DNA of 30,106 nt from an uncultured Collinsella sp. (GTDB lineage: Bacteria; Actinomycetota; Coriobacteriia; Coriobacteriales; Coriobacteriaceae). Under the pieces are notes generated by a model that was not told the origin of the DNA, did no database searches, and worked only from the letters and a program-made list of their open reading frames with translations. Position numbers and translations under genes: made by a program. Shown here piece by piece: positions 15,177-30,106 of the stretch (within the stretch, counting starts at the first letter, position 1; each line of letters begins with the position of its first letter). The stretch covers positions 1 through 30,106 of the forward strand of contig UQTD01000019.1 of the NCBI GenBank assembly GCA_900543845.1. The letters run 5' to 3'.

Positions 15177-16553
15177 ATGTGGGCATACGAGACGACGTTC
15201 TATCAGATCTATCCGCTGGGCTTTTGCGGAGCTCCGCGCGAAAACGCCGCACCCGTTGCCGAGGATGAGCTTGCTCAAGCTGCCAACGCCGCGTCCAACC
15301 CCGATGCTCCTATCATGAAAATCGCCCAATGGGCCGACTACCTGCAGGAACTCGGCGTTGGCGCCGTGCTCATCAACCCGCCGCTCGAGTCTGATAGCCA
15401 CGGCTACGACACGCGCAGCCTGCGCCACATCGACCGCCGCCTGGGTGGGGACGCCGACTTTGCCGCCGTGTGCGACACGCTGCATGCCCACGGCATCCGC
15501 GTGGTGCTCGATGCCGTCTTCAACCACGTCGGTCGTGGCTTTTGGGCCTTCCGCGATGTGCAGGAGCACAAGTGGGACTCGCCCTACAAGGATTGGTTCC
15601 ACATCAGCTTTGACGGCGACTCCTGCTATGGCGACGGCTTTTGGTACGAGGGCTGGGAAGGCCATTTTGAGCTCGTGAAGCTCAACCTGCAAAACCCCGC
15701 CGTGGTCGATTACCTGCTCGAGTCTGTGCGCCGTTGGGCCGAGGACTTTGGCGTCGACGGCCTGCGCCTGGACGTTGCCTATATGCTCGACCGCGACTTT
15801 ATGCGCCGCCTGCACGCCTTTACCCGTGACCTCAAGCCCGACTTCGTGCTGATTGGCGAGACGCTCCACGGCGACTACAACCAGATCGTCAACGACGAGA
15901 TGCTCGACTCCTGCACCAACTACGAGTGTTACAAGGGCCTTTACTCCAGCTTTAATTCGGTCAACATGTTCGAGATTGCCCATTCGTTGCATCGCCAGTT
16001 TGGCGGCGATCCGTGGTGCATCTACCGCGGCAAACACCTGCTGTCGTTTGTCGACAACCACGATGTGCCGCGCCTGGCGAGCATCCTTACCGACAAGTCT
16101 TGCCTACGCCCCGCCTATGGCATGCTGTTTGGCATGCCAGGCATTCCGTGCGTCTATTACGGTAGCGAGTGGGGAATTGCTGGCGAAAAGGGCGGCCCCG
16201 ATGGCGACTGGGCGCTGCGACCTGCGCTCGATGAGCCTGCGCCCAACGAGCTGACGGCCTTCATCAAGCAGCTCACGCACCTGCGCTCGGCCGACGACGC
16301 GGCGGCCCGTGCTCTCAACTACGGTGCCTATCGCAACGTGGTGATCCAGAACAAGCAGCTGCTGTTCGAGCGCGCCTGCGACGACGCGACGGTGCTTGTG
16401 GCGGTCAATGCCGTGAACGAGCCCTATACCTTTGGAGCCGGCGAACTCAACGGCTCCTTCGTCGACCTACTTGCCGACGATGCTCCCACGGTCGAGCCGA
16501 CGGGTACCCTTGAGCTTGCACCCTACGAGGTGCGCTATCTGCTGAGGGCCTAG
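15177..16553 (+). CDS. GH13 alpha-amylase family glycosidase
   Basis: A 458-aa (beta/alpha)8 enzyme with all four GH13 motifs: region I DAVFNH (112-117), region II GLRLDVAYM with nucleophile Asp199, region III LIGETL with acid/base Glu228, and region IV FVDNHD with Asp296. The sequence (TFYQIYPLGF at the start, YEGWEGHFELVKLNLQNP, VYYGSEWG) is closest in style to cyclomaltodextrinase/neopullulanase/maltodextrin glucosidase enzymes. The usual N-terminal carbohydrate-binding domain (about 120 aa) is missing, so it starts directly with the barrel. There is no signal peptide, so it acts inside the cell on imported maltodextrins or related glucans. The ATG has GGGAGG about seven bases upstream. 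The next gene starts three bases after its stop. The exact substrate cannot be told from the sequence. Confidence 0.9.
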   Translation: MWAYETTFYQIYPLGFCGAPRENAAPVAEDELAQAANAASNPDAPIMKIAQWADYLQELGVGAVLINPPLESDSHGYDTRSLRHIDRRLGGDADFAAVCDTLHAHGIRVVLDAVFNHVGRGFWAFRDVQEHKWDSPYKDWFHISFDGDSCYGDGFWYEGWEGHFELVKLNLQNPAVVDYLLESVRRWAEDFGVDGLRLDVAYMLDRDFMRRLHAFTRDLKPDFVLIGETLHGDYNQIVNDEMLDSCTNYECYKGLYSSFNSVNMFEIAHSLHRQFGGDPWCIYRGKHLLSFVDNHDVPRLASILTDKSCLRPAYGMLFGMPGIPCVYYGSEWGIAGEKGGPDGDWALRPALDEPAPNELTAFIKQLTHLRSADDAAARALNYGAYRNVVIQNKQLLFERACDDATVLVAVNAVNEPYTFGAGELNGSFVDLLADDAPTVEPTGTLELAPYEVRYLLRA

Positions 16554-16556
16554 CTC

Positions 16557-17120
16557 GTGGCCGCGCCGGACGAGGGCTATCAACATATTGAGCATGGGTT
16601 TGAACCCGTGTTTGACGAGCACTCGCGCGTTTTGGTGCTCGGGTCGTTTCCCTCGGTGCTTTCGCGTGCCAATGCCTTTTATTACGGTAACCCTCAGAAT
16701 CGCTTTTGGCGCGTGATGGCCGCATGCCTCGGTGTGCCCGTGCCGCCCAACGAGGGCGACCCTTTGGCAAGCGGTGAGCCTGCGACGCTCGACGCCTCGA
16801 TTGTCGCCAAGCGCTCCATGCTGCTGAACGGCGGCGTGGCCCTGTGGGACGTGATCGAGAGCTGTGACATTAAGGGCTCGAGTGACGCGAGCATTCGCAA
16901 CGTTGTGCCGGCACATATCGAGCGCATTGCGGGCAATGCGCCTATTGAGCAGGTGGTATGCAACGGAGGTACAGCTGGCCGGCTCTACAAGCGCTATCTA
17001 CAAGAACGCACCGGGCTGCCCGCCATCGTCCTGCCCTCGACGAGTCCCGCCAATGCCGCCTGGCGTCTGGAGCGTCTTGTTGAGCGTTGGCACGAAGCCG
17101 TTGACTGGGCCGCTCTCTAA
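16557..17120 (+). CDS. DNA-deoxyinosine (hypoxanthine) glycosylase, UDG superfamily
   Basis: A 187-aa DNA repair enzyme. GSFPS (29-33) and YYGNPQNRFW (42-51) form the family-6 (HDG) motif 1 with its catalytic Asn, distinct from the Asp/water motif of family 1. The C-terminal LPSTSPANA (159-167) is the DNA-intercalation/minor-groove motif. It should remove hypoxanthine, the deamination product of adenine, from DNA. It starts with GTG; a GAGGG lies about ten bases upstream, inside the GH13 gene end. Co-transcription with the GH13 gene is likely from the 3-base gap, although the functions look unrelated. It converges with the next gene with one base between the stop codons. Confidence 0.85.
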   Translation: MAAPDEGYQHIEHGFEPVFDEHSRVLVLGSFPSVLSRANAFYYGNPQNRFWRVMAACLGVPVPPNEGDPLASGEPATLDASIVAKRSMLLNGGVALWDVIESCDIKGSSDASIRNVVPAHIERIAGNAPIEQVVCNGGTAGRLYKRYLQERTGLPAIVLPSTSPANAAWRLERLVERWHEAVDWAAL

Positions 17121-17121
17121 T

Positions 17122-17781
17122 TTAGATATCTGATTGGGCGCGGGCGCCGAGGCGTTTCAGAACGCCTCGCCAGATTGGCGCGGGCACGGCTGGCTCGGCG
17201 CAAACCATGCCGTCGACGTTGACGTTGACGGCATTGCCGCCGCCAAGTCGCTGCGCATGCTCGACGGAGCAGCCCATGCGCACAGCGCCCACAAGCTTAT
17301 CCATCGCTTCGGAAAATGGCCGGCGCAAGAGGCCCATACGCGGGGAGTGGCGAAGCGCCGCAATACCGCTGCCGGCACAGACGACAACGCCGCCACACCA
17401 CAATTGGTCATGGCGCTCACATGCCTTGTGCAGACGAACGGCGGTCCCGCGCGCCTGCTTAGCGCCCTCTTGTGCGGCTCGAATCGCGGCATAGACGCGC
17501 GTTCCCGTACCGCCAAAGCGTTCAAGCGCCTGCTCGATAGCTGTCAACGTCTCATCGTCAGCCATATCTTCAATGGCCAGCACGATGCCATCGACTGCAC
17601 CGGCATCATCCGCCTCCAAATCGACCGGGCGGGGGAGCGCGGTGCCGGAAAGCCGGGCATAGGCCGCGATGGCATCCTGCAGGTCCCAGAGCAAAAACTC
17701 AAGATCGGCGCTATTGGGAATGCTGATATACGCAATGGTCTGCAACGTTTTTGGTACATCGCCGCGCGCGATCGTCTCCAT
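17122..17781 (-). CDS. uncharacterised protein, possibly flavodoxin-like
   Basis: A 219-aa protein, rich in Ala and Gly, with no signal peptide or membrane segment. AAAGGAGG lies just before the ATG, so it is a real gene. I do not recognise the family with confidence. The middle part (QLWCGGVVVCAGSGIAAL) followed by helices and the ending PAPIWRGVLKRLGARAQ have some flavor of flavodoxin-fold oxidoreductase-like proteins, but no FMN-binding motif is clear. It is convergent with the DNA glycosylase and divergent from the aminotransferase, so it is probably transcribed alone. Confidence 0.75.
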   Translation of the reverse strand: METIARGDVPKTLQTIAYISIPNSADLEFLLWDLQDAIAAYARLSGTALPRPVDLEADDAGAVDGIVLAIEDMADDETLTAIEQALERFGGTGTRVYAAIRAAQEGAKQARGTAVRLHKACERHDQLWCGGVVVCAGSGIAALRHSPRMGLLRRPFSEAMDKLVGAVRMGCSVEHAQRLGGGNAVNVNVDGMVCAEPAVPAPIWRGVLKRLGARAQSDI

Positions 17782-17874
17782 GCCGCCTCCTTTCCGGTTG
17801 GTTTCCGTTTAGGTTACACCGTCTGACGGCGCCCCGCCGCGCTATCCTAGTGCAACCCTTACGAAAGGAATGCC

Positions 17875-19011
17875 ATGCGTCTGCCCATGAATACCTCGCT
17901 TGCCACGCTTAAGCCCTCCGGCATCCGTCGGATTAACGCGCTCGCTGCCCAGCACCCAGGGTGCATCGCGCTTGCGCTTGGCGAGCCCGATTTTCCCACG
18001 CCCGATGTGATTAGCGCCGAGGTGACCGCCGCGCTGGGCCGCGGCGACACGCACTATCCGCCCAACAACGGTCGCCCCGCCCTGCGCGAGGCGCTGTCTG
18101 CCTACATGGGGAACGCGGGCCTGGCGTTTTCGGCCGACGAGGTCATCCTGACCGACGGCGCGACCGAGGCCCTGTCGGCAGCATTCATGGCTATGCTCAA
18201 CCCCGGCGACGAGGTCATCATCCCCACGCCGGCCTTTGGCCTATACGAGAACATCGTCGTGGCCAACCACGCCAAAGCGGTCTTTTTGGATACGGAGCCT
18301 GCGCAATTCCAGATTGACGAGGGCGCACTTCGTGCCTGCGTAACGCCGGCGACCAAGGCCATCGTCATCTGCACGCCCAACAATCCTACGGGCTGCATCC
18401 TCAACGCGGCATCGCTCGGCGCCGTGGCGCGCGTAGCGGAGCAGGCGGGCATCTACGTGGTCTGCGACGACGTATATAACCGCCTGGTCTACGTGGACGG
18501 CTACGAGCGATTTGCCCAGCGCCACCCGGAGCTGCGCGAGCAGACGGTCGTTATCGAGAGCTTCTCCAAGCCCTGGGCCATGACCGGCTGGCGCTTGGGC
18601 TGGCTCGCAGCCGCAGCCCCCGTCATCGCCGAGATCGCAAAGGCCCACCAATACTTAGTATCGAGTGCCGTCTCCTTTGAGATGGACGCCGCAGCGCGAG
18701 CCCTGACCGTCGACCCAACCCCCATGCTCAAAGTCTACCGAGCCCGTCGCGAACGCGTGCTCGCAGCCTTAGACGCCATGGGCCTCGACGTAGTGGAACC
18801 GGCAGGAGCCTTCTACGCTTTCCCGAGCATCAAACAATTCGGCCTAACAAGCGAAGACTTCTGCATCAAAGCCATCAAAGAAGCCAACGTAGCCCTAGTC
18901 CCGGGCGACTGCTTCGGCACCGAAGGCCACATCCGCCTCAGCTACTGCGTTTCCGACAAAGATCTGGACGAAGGCCTAAATCGCCTGTCCACCTTCATTT
19001 CAACCTTATAG
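17875..19011 (+). CDS. PLP-dependent class I/II aminotransferase
   Basis: A 378-aa fold-type I aminotransferase. Visible landmarks are LGEPDF (36-41), YPPNNGRPALREAL (61-74), TDGATEAL (93-100), the CTPNNPTG substrate/PLP loop (167-174), CDDVYNRL with the ring-nitrogen Asp198 and Tyr201, and the Schiff-base lysine Lys232 in SFSKPWAMTGWRLGW. The C-terminal Arg in HIRLSYC should bind the substrate carboxylate. It is likely an aspartate/aromatic or broad amino-acid transaminase; the amino-acid specificity cannot be fixed. The ATG has GAAAGGA at good spacing. From about base 18690 the codon use changes sharply: 16 of 16 Glu codons before are GAG and 6 of 6 after are GAA, with more CTA and AAA. This suggests recombination or replacement of the 3' end. 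Confidence 0.9.
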   Translation: MRLPMNTSLATLKPSGIRRINALAAQHPGCIALALGEPDFPTPDVISAEVTAALGRGDTHYPPNNGRPALREALSAYMGNAGLAFSADEVILTDGATEALSAAFMAMLNPGDEVIIPTPAFGLYENIVVANHAKAVFLDTEPAQFQIDEGALRACVTPATKAIVICTPNNPTGCILNAASLGAVARVAEQAGIYVVCDDVYNRLVYVDGYERFAQRHPELREQTVVIESFSKPWAMTGWRLGWLAAAAPVIAEIAKAHQYLVSSAVSFEMDAAARALTVDPTPMLKVYRARRERVLAALDAMGLDVVEPAGAFYAFPSIKQFGLTSEDFCIKAIKEANVALVPGDCFGTEGHIRLSYCVSDKDLDEGLNRLSTFISTL

Positions 19012-19063
19012 CCCAACGGGACGCAATACATCAGCCCACCGACCCAAGCATTATGAGTGGGGC

Positions 19064-19281
19064 GCGTCGCTCAACGGACACGAGGATTCGCAGCAAAGGC
19101 AACGTAGCTCCGGCCGGGAGGGGCAGGGCGAGTTTTCCGTAGATTCCGCACGAGCCGAAGGCCACTTAATGTGGCCTTCGTGCGAGCCCAGGACTTGACC
19201 GAGCGGAAAACTCGCCCTGCCCCTCCCGGCCGGAGCGTATGCAGGGTTTGTGTACGAATCCTCGCGCCCGTTGACCGACGC
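19064..19281. repeat. 218-bp nested palindrome upstream of rplJ
   Basis: The centre is a 10-bp hairpin CGAAGGCCAC-TTAAT-GTGGCCTTCG (19156-19180). Around it lies a perfect 33-bp inverted repeat (19107-19139 with 19204-19236). Outside that come CGAGGATTCG / CGAATCCTCG (19081-19090, 19255-19264), CAACGG / CCGTTG (19072-19077, 19268-19273) and GCGTCG / CGACGC (19064-19069, 19276-19281), all in register. No T-tract follows, so it is not a standard terminator, and it encodes no credible protein. It could be a non-autonomous mobile palindrome or a structured RNA. The right arm runs into the -35 box of the rplJ promoter. Confidence 0.9.
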
Positions 19282-19299
19282 CGGGGTCCCCGCCATAAT
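19271..19299 (+). promoter_or_regulatory. predicted promoter of the rplJL operon
   Basis: TTGACC (19271-19276) and CATAAT (19294-19299) with the ideal 17-bp spacer. Transcription would start near 19306, just ahead of the L10-type leader. The -35 overlaps the right end of the nested palindrome. Confidence 0.65.
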
Positions 19300-19326
19300 A
19301 CTTTCGGTTCACGCACGAATCCGCTG

Positions 19327-19450
19327 CCAGAGACAGCCGGTGCAAACGGGCATCGCCCGCGAGCTTAATGGGATATCCCGCCAGCCGAGGTGGTCGAGTA
19401 GATATGTCTTCTCGCCCCCGTCGCTCATGCAGCGCGGGGGCTTTCTTTTT
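19327..19450 (+). ncRNA. L10 ribosomal protein leader
   Basis: The 5' leader holds the elements I recall for the L10 leader: CCAGAGACAGCCGGTG (19327-19342), a CGGGC-ATC-GCCCG hairpin (19347-19359), CTTAATG (19364-19370), and CCGAGGTGG (19385-19393) closing the helix. This structure binds L10-L12 and feeds back on rplJL expression. It is followed by a terminator-like hairpin, so control here is probably by premature termination. Confidence 0.7.
19414..19450 (+). terminator. attenuator in the rplJ leader
   Basis: GCCCCCG-T-CGCT pairs with AGCG-CGGGGGC (19414-19425 with 19431-19441) around a CATGC loop, with one bulged T, followed by TTTCTTTTT. It lies between the L10-binding element and the rplJ ribosome binding site, so it is placed to switch transcription off when L10 is in excess. 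Confidence 0.75.
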
Positions 19451-19515
19451 GGACATGCCCCCGTCACGTCCTTGTGGCGGACCGTGCCCGGAAAGAATTC
19501 GAGGAGGTGTAATTC

Positions 19516-20037
19516 ATGCCCCAGCAGTACAAAATCGACAAGGTTGCAGAGATCGAGTCCCGTATCGCCGAGAACGCCGGTCTGTTCGTCGTCAACTACA
19601 ACGGTCTGACGGTTAAGCAGGCTCAGGAGCTGCGTCATCAGCTTCGCGAGTGCGGCGCCGAGATGAAGGTCTACAAGAACAACCTGGTCAAGATCGCTCT
19701 CAAGAACCAGGAGCAGCCCGAGCTCGACGAGATCCTCGCCGGCCCCGTCGCTTATGTGTTCTACGAGACCGAGCCGGTCGAGGCCGCTAAGACCCTTAAA
19801 GACTTCTCCGCTAAGTCCAAGGGCGTCCTTGAGATCAAGGGCGGTATCTCCGACGGCAAGGTCGTTTCCGCTGATGATGTTAAGGCTATCGCCGAGCTGC
19901 CCACCAAGGACCAGCTTCTCGGCCAGATCGCCGGTCTCATCTCCGGTTTCGCTCGCGACATCGCTGTCTGCGTCAACGGCGTTTCCTCTGGTCTCGCTCG
20001 TTCGATCCAGCAGGTCTCCGAGCAGAAGGCAGCCTAG
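19516..20037 (+). CDS. rplJ: 50S ribosomal protein L10
   Basis: A 173-aa L10, a normal length. The N-terminal rRNA-binding domain has the typical LFVVNYNGLTVKQAQELR and EMKVYKNNLVKIAL segments; the C-terminal helix that binds L7/L12 dimers ends near residue 170. It forms the base of the ribosomal stalk that recruits translation factors. The ATG follows GAGGAGGTG. It is the first gene of the rplJL operon, behind a leader with an L10-responsive element and attenuator, and 102 bases before rplL. Confidence 0.96.
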   Translation: MPQQYKIDKVAEIESRIAENAGLFVVNYNGLTVKQAQELRHQLRECGAEMKVYKNNLVKIALKNQEQPELDEILAGPVAYVFYETEPVEAAKTLKDFSAKSKGVLEIKGGISDGKVVSADDVKAIAELPTKDQLLGQIAGLISGFARDIAVCVNGVSSGLARSIQQVSEQKAA

Positions 20038-20139
20038 TCGCTGTTTTCACCCGCGGCGGCAACGCCGCACCCCTGACGCATTCGCGTCGTGTTTTAACTG
20101 ATCTCCGTGCACAGACACGGAAACCGAAAGGACTTAGAA

Positions 20140-20517
20140 ATGGCTAAGCTTACCACCGATGAGATCATCGATGCTCTTAAGGAAATGACCCTTCTCGAGG
20201 CTTCCGAGCTCGTTAAGGCTATCGAGGACACCTTCGGCGTTTCCGCCGCTGCTCCTGCCGCCGTTGTCGCCGCTCCCGCTGCTGGCGCTGCTGAGGCCGA
20301 GGAGAAGACCGAGTTTGACGTCGTGCTCGAGGGCTTCGGCGACAACAAGATCCAGGTCATCAAGGCCGTCCGTGAGCTCACCAACCTTGGCCTGAAGGAG
20401 GCCAAGGAGGTCGTCGAGGGCGCTCCCAAGGCTGTTCTCGAGGGTGCCAAGAAGGAGGACGCCGAGGCTGCCAAGGAGAAGCTCGAGGCTGCTGGCGCTG
20501 CTGTCACCCTCAAGTAA
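20140..20517 (+). CDS. rplL: 50S ribosomal protein L7/L12
   Basis: A 125-aa L7/L12. The N-terminal dimerisation domain (MAKLTTDEIIDALKEMTLLE, about 1-35) is followed by an Ala/Pro/Val-rich hinge and the C-terminal factor-binding domain. That domain has KTEFDVVLEGFGDNKIQVIK and GLKEAKEVVEGAP, the sites contacted by EF-Tu, EF-G and initiation factors. The ATG at 20140 gives the canonical start and has AAAGGA about ten bases upstream; a longer frame starting at 20107 has no such site. It is co-transcribed with rplJ and closed by a strong terminator. Confidence 0.97.
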   Translation: MAKLTTDEIIDALKEMTLLEASELVKAIEDTFGVSAAAPAAVVAAPAAGAAEAEEKTEFDVVLEGFGDNKIQVIKAVRELTNLGLKEAKEVVEGAPKAVLEGAKKEDAEAAKEKLEAAGAAVTLK

Positions 20518-20544
20518 TCAGGCTTTCTCGCCAGATTTCTTTGC

Positions 20545-20583
20545 AGACGGGGTTCGCATTGCGAACCCCGTCTTTTTCGTTTT
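20545..20583 (+). terminator. intrinsic terminator of rplJL
   Basis: AGACGGGGTTCGC (20545-20557) and GCGAACCCCGTCT (20561-20573) form a perfect 13-bp stem with an ATT loop, followed by TTTTCGTTTT. Confidence 0.93.
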
Positions 20584-20831
20584 GATCCCTCTATTTTGTT
20601 GGCTCGGCATACAAATTGCTGCCGCTTGCGGTGCTTTGGCGTTGCTACCGTTGGGCGATAAAATTGCACCATTCGAGCAATAATTTGCGTTGACCTGCTG
20701 AAGAATGGCGCTTGCCTTACGGCGACGTATGTCTCCGGCGGTAAGATACTTCAGTATCGCAATTTGGTCTGCGGCCGCCGTGCCGCACGCACAGGGCGCA
20801 TCCTGCGCCTGCGAAAGGATCCTTGAATAAC

Positions 20832-21740
20832 ATGAAGGCAATCATCCCCGCCGCCGGTCTTGGCACGCGTTTTCTGCCTGGCACCAAGTGCACGCCTAAA
20901 GAGATGCTGCCGGTGCTCGACAAACCGGTCATCCAGTACGTCGTTGAGGAGGCGCTCGACCCCGATGAGGTCGACGATGCTATTATCGTCACCTCTCCTG
21001 GCAAGCCTGAGTTGCTGAGCTACTTCCAGCCCGATCGCTCGCTCGAGAACCTGCTTCGCGAGCGTGGCAAGGACGCCTACGCCGACGCCGTCGCCCATGC
21101 TGGTGGCATGCCGGTCGACTTCCGTTATCAGTACGAGCCCAAGGGCCTTGGCCACGCCATTCGCTCTGCCGCCGACGCTGTGGCAGGGGAGAACTTCCTG
21201 GTTCTTCTGGGCGATTACGTTGTGCCCAACCGTGACATCTGCGACAAGATGCTTGCCGTCTCCAAGGAACACGGTGGCGCTTCTGTTATCGCCGTTGCCG
21301 CGTGCGCTCCCGAGGAAGTCAGCCGCTATGGCGTTATCGCCGGCGATCGCGTGGGCGCTCTCGAGGGCTTCGAGAATGCTGCCGACGACGAGCCTGGTGC
21401 CGTTTGGCGTATCGGCGGTCTGGTTGAGAAGCCCGCTCCCGAGGCGGCTCCGTCCAACCTGTACATCGTCGGTCGCTACCTGCTGAGCCCGCTGGTCATG
21501 GACCTGCTGGCCGATCAGCAGGCCGGTAAGGGCGGCGAGATCCAGCTGACCGACGCCATGGCCCGCTCGCTCGACCGCGAGGCCATGTATGCCGTCGTCA
21601 TCGACCCGCTGTCGGGCTACGATACCGGTACCCCGTCTGGCTGGATGGCTACCAACGCCCTCATGGCTGCAAGCGATCCTCGCTTTGCCGGCGCCTTCTG
21701 GGATGCCATCGACGAGCGCGGCGGTTTGATGCGCAAATAA
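20832..21740 (+). CDS. galU: UTP-glucose-1-phosphate uridylyltransferase
   Basis: A 302-aa nucleotidyltransferase that makes UDP-glucose from UTP and glucose-1-phosphate, for cell-surface glycans and the Leloir pathway. The N-terminus MKAIIPAAGLGTRFLPGTKC carries the nucleotide-binding loop, followed by PKEMLPVLDKPVIQYVV. Later motifs are GLGHAI, VLLGDYV with the metal-binding Asp, GLVEKP, APSNLYIVGRYLLSP, GGEIQLTDA and YDTGTPSGW. The ATG at 20832 is chosen because it gives the family start; GAAAGGA lies 12 bases upstream. A TTG at 20823 is possible but would be only three bases from the Shine-Dalgarno sequence. It has its own terminator, so it is probably monocistronic. It is not functionally tied to the ribosomal and polymerase genes around it. 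Confidence 0.93.
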   Translation: MKAIIPAAGLGTRFLPGTKCTPKEMLPVLDKPVIQYVVEEALDPDEVDDAIIVTSPGKPELLSYFQPDRSLENLLRERGKDAYADAVAHAGGMPVDFRYQYEPKGLGHAIRSAADAVAGENFLVLLGDYVVPNRDICDKMLAVSKEHGGASVIAVAACAPEEVSRYGVIAGDRVGALEGFENAADDEPGAVWRIGGLVEKPAPEAAPSNLYIVGRYLLSPLVMDLLADQQAGKGGEIQLTDAMARSLDREAMYAVVIDPLSGYDTGTPSGWMATNALMAASDPRFAGAFWDAIDERGGLMRK

Positions 21741-21761
21741 GCCTTTCGGGCATCGACATTT

Positions 21762-21795
21762 ACGGGTGCGGACTTCGGTTCGCGCCCGTTTTTTT
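21762..21795 (+). terminator. intrinsic terminator of galU
   Basis: ACGGGTGCGGAC and GTTCGCGCCCGT pair with two imperfect positions around a TTCG tetraloop, followed by a run of seven Ts (21789-21795). Confidence 0.88.
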
Positions 21796-21929
21796 ATAAG
21801 AGCTGCGATTGCCAGCCCTCTGTTCACAGAAAATATATGAACAGGTGTTCGATACACATACATTTACCTGCGCATTTTTTGTCGAAAAATTTTGCTACTC
21901 CAAAAACTCAATCGCGTCAAGGCTTTTCT

Positions 21930-21957
21930 TGCTCAACGGTCGGTACCTGATAAACTA
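21930..21957 (+). promoter_or_regulatory. predicted promoter of rpoBC
   Basis: TTGCTC (21930-21935), a 16-bp spacer and TAAACT (21952-21957), preceded by TG one base upstream (extended -10). The -35 is weak. The leader to rpoB would be about 65 bases. The AT-rich block just upstream (21810-21910) is unusual for this genome and may act as an UP element. Confidence 0.45.
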
Positions 21958-22029
21958 TTAGGTTGCGATAACTGGCGAAGCTATGCCTCGCCAATCCACC
22001 GAGCATTTCCGTGAAGGAGGAAAAACCTG

Positions 22030-25521
<3,492 letters not shown>

Positions 25522-25527
25522 TTGACT

Positions 25528-30006
<4,479 letters not shown>

Positions 30007-30057
30007 TTTCCTAGTACGTTAACCGTCCTTCCAAAGACCCGCTTCCCAACATGAACT

Positions 30058-30099
30058 GCCTCCCATTTCTTGGACATGAGAAATGGGAGGCTTTCTTTA
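30058..30099 (+). terminator. intrinsic terminator of rpoBC
   Basis: GCCTCCCATTTCT (30058-30070) and AGAAATGGGAGGC (30079-30091) form a perfect 13-bp stem with an 8-nt loop, followed by TTTCTTTAT. It ends the rpoB-rpoC operon, so the ribosomal genes that often follow are not co-transcribed here. Confidence 0.9.
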
Positions 30100-30106
30100 T
30101 GCGCGT

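Noticed and set aside
19051..19456. Small frames in the palindrome and the rplJ leader
   Set aside because: They follow from the inverted repeat and GC content; the region is better explained as a palindrome, promoter and L10 leader.
20037..20139. Terminator between rplJ and rplL
   Set aside because: GACGC-ATTC-GCGTC followed by GTGTTTT has only a 5-bp stem, and the genes are normally co-transcribed; at most it tunes the rplJ:rplL ratio.

Overview
The window looks like a chromosomal segment from a Coriobacteriia actinomycete, most probably a gut Collinsella or close relative. This is inferred from the GC-rich coding style (C/G at most third positions, GAG and CTG/CTC preferred), actinobacterial-type rpoB-rpoC, and close resemblance to remembered Collinsella proteins. 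No 16S gene is present to settle it.

Left part (1-7.6 kb): a divergent GntR/FCD regulator faces a dimethylarginine dimethylaminohydrolase (DDAH) gene and a basic amino-acid antiporter. A perfect 14-bp palindrome lies in the divergent promoter region, so this looks like a regulated methylarginine/arginine utilisation unit. A fused FeoA-FeoB ferrous iron transporter follows, with a promoter and GGTTAGCC repeats that could be an iron-regulator operator. Next is a SotB-type sugar efflux MFS transporter.

Accessory island (about 7.57-14.97 kb, minus strand): four tightly coupled genes encode a dynamin-like GTPase, a 1143-aa HerA/VirB4-like ATPase with a Ser/Thr-rich segment, a WHH-type HNH nuclease of the polymorphic-toxin kind, and a small probable immunity protein. 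The island is less GC-rich than its surroundings. It is flanked by 84-bp direct repeats that duplicate the last codons of the MFS gene plus the left part of a hairpin, so it appears to have been inserted between the MFS and GH13 genes. The gene combination is the best candidate here for an undescribed conflict, defence or toxin-delivery system.

Middle part (15.1-19.3 kb): a compact GH13 glycosidase coupled to a family-6-type DNA glycosylase, a convergent gene of unknown function, and a class I/II aminotransferase whose 3' quarter has switched Glu codon use. A 218-bp nested palindrome then runs into the -35 box of the ribosomal promoter.

Right part (19.3-30.1 kb): an L10-type leader with attenuator, rplJ, rplL, galU, then rpoB-rpoC. 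Both RNA polymerase subunits carry unusual features. In beta, the normally near-invariant segment after the rifampicin region (fork loop 2) is replaced by a longer, unrelated sequence. In beta', a C-terminal extension contains a module closely resembling the DNA-binding C-terminal domain of the alpha subunit, with the residues equivalent to E. coli R265, N268, G296 and K298 retained.
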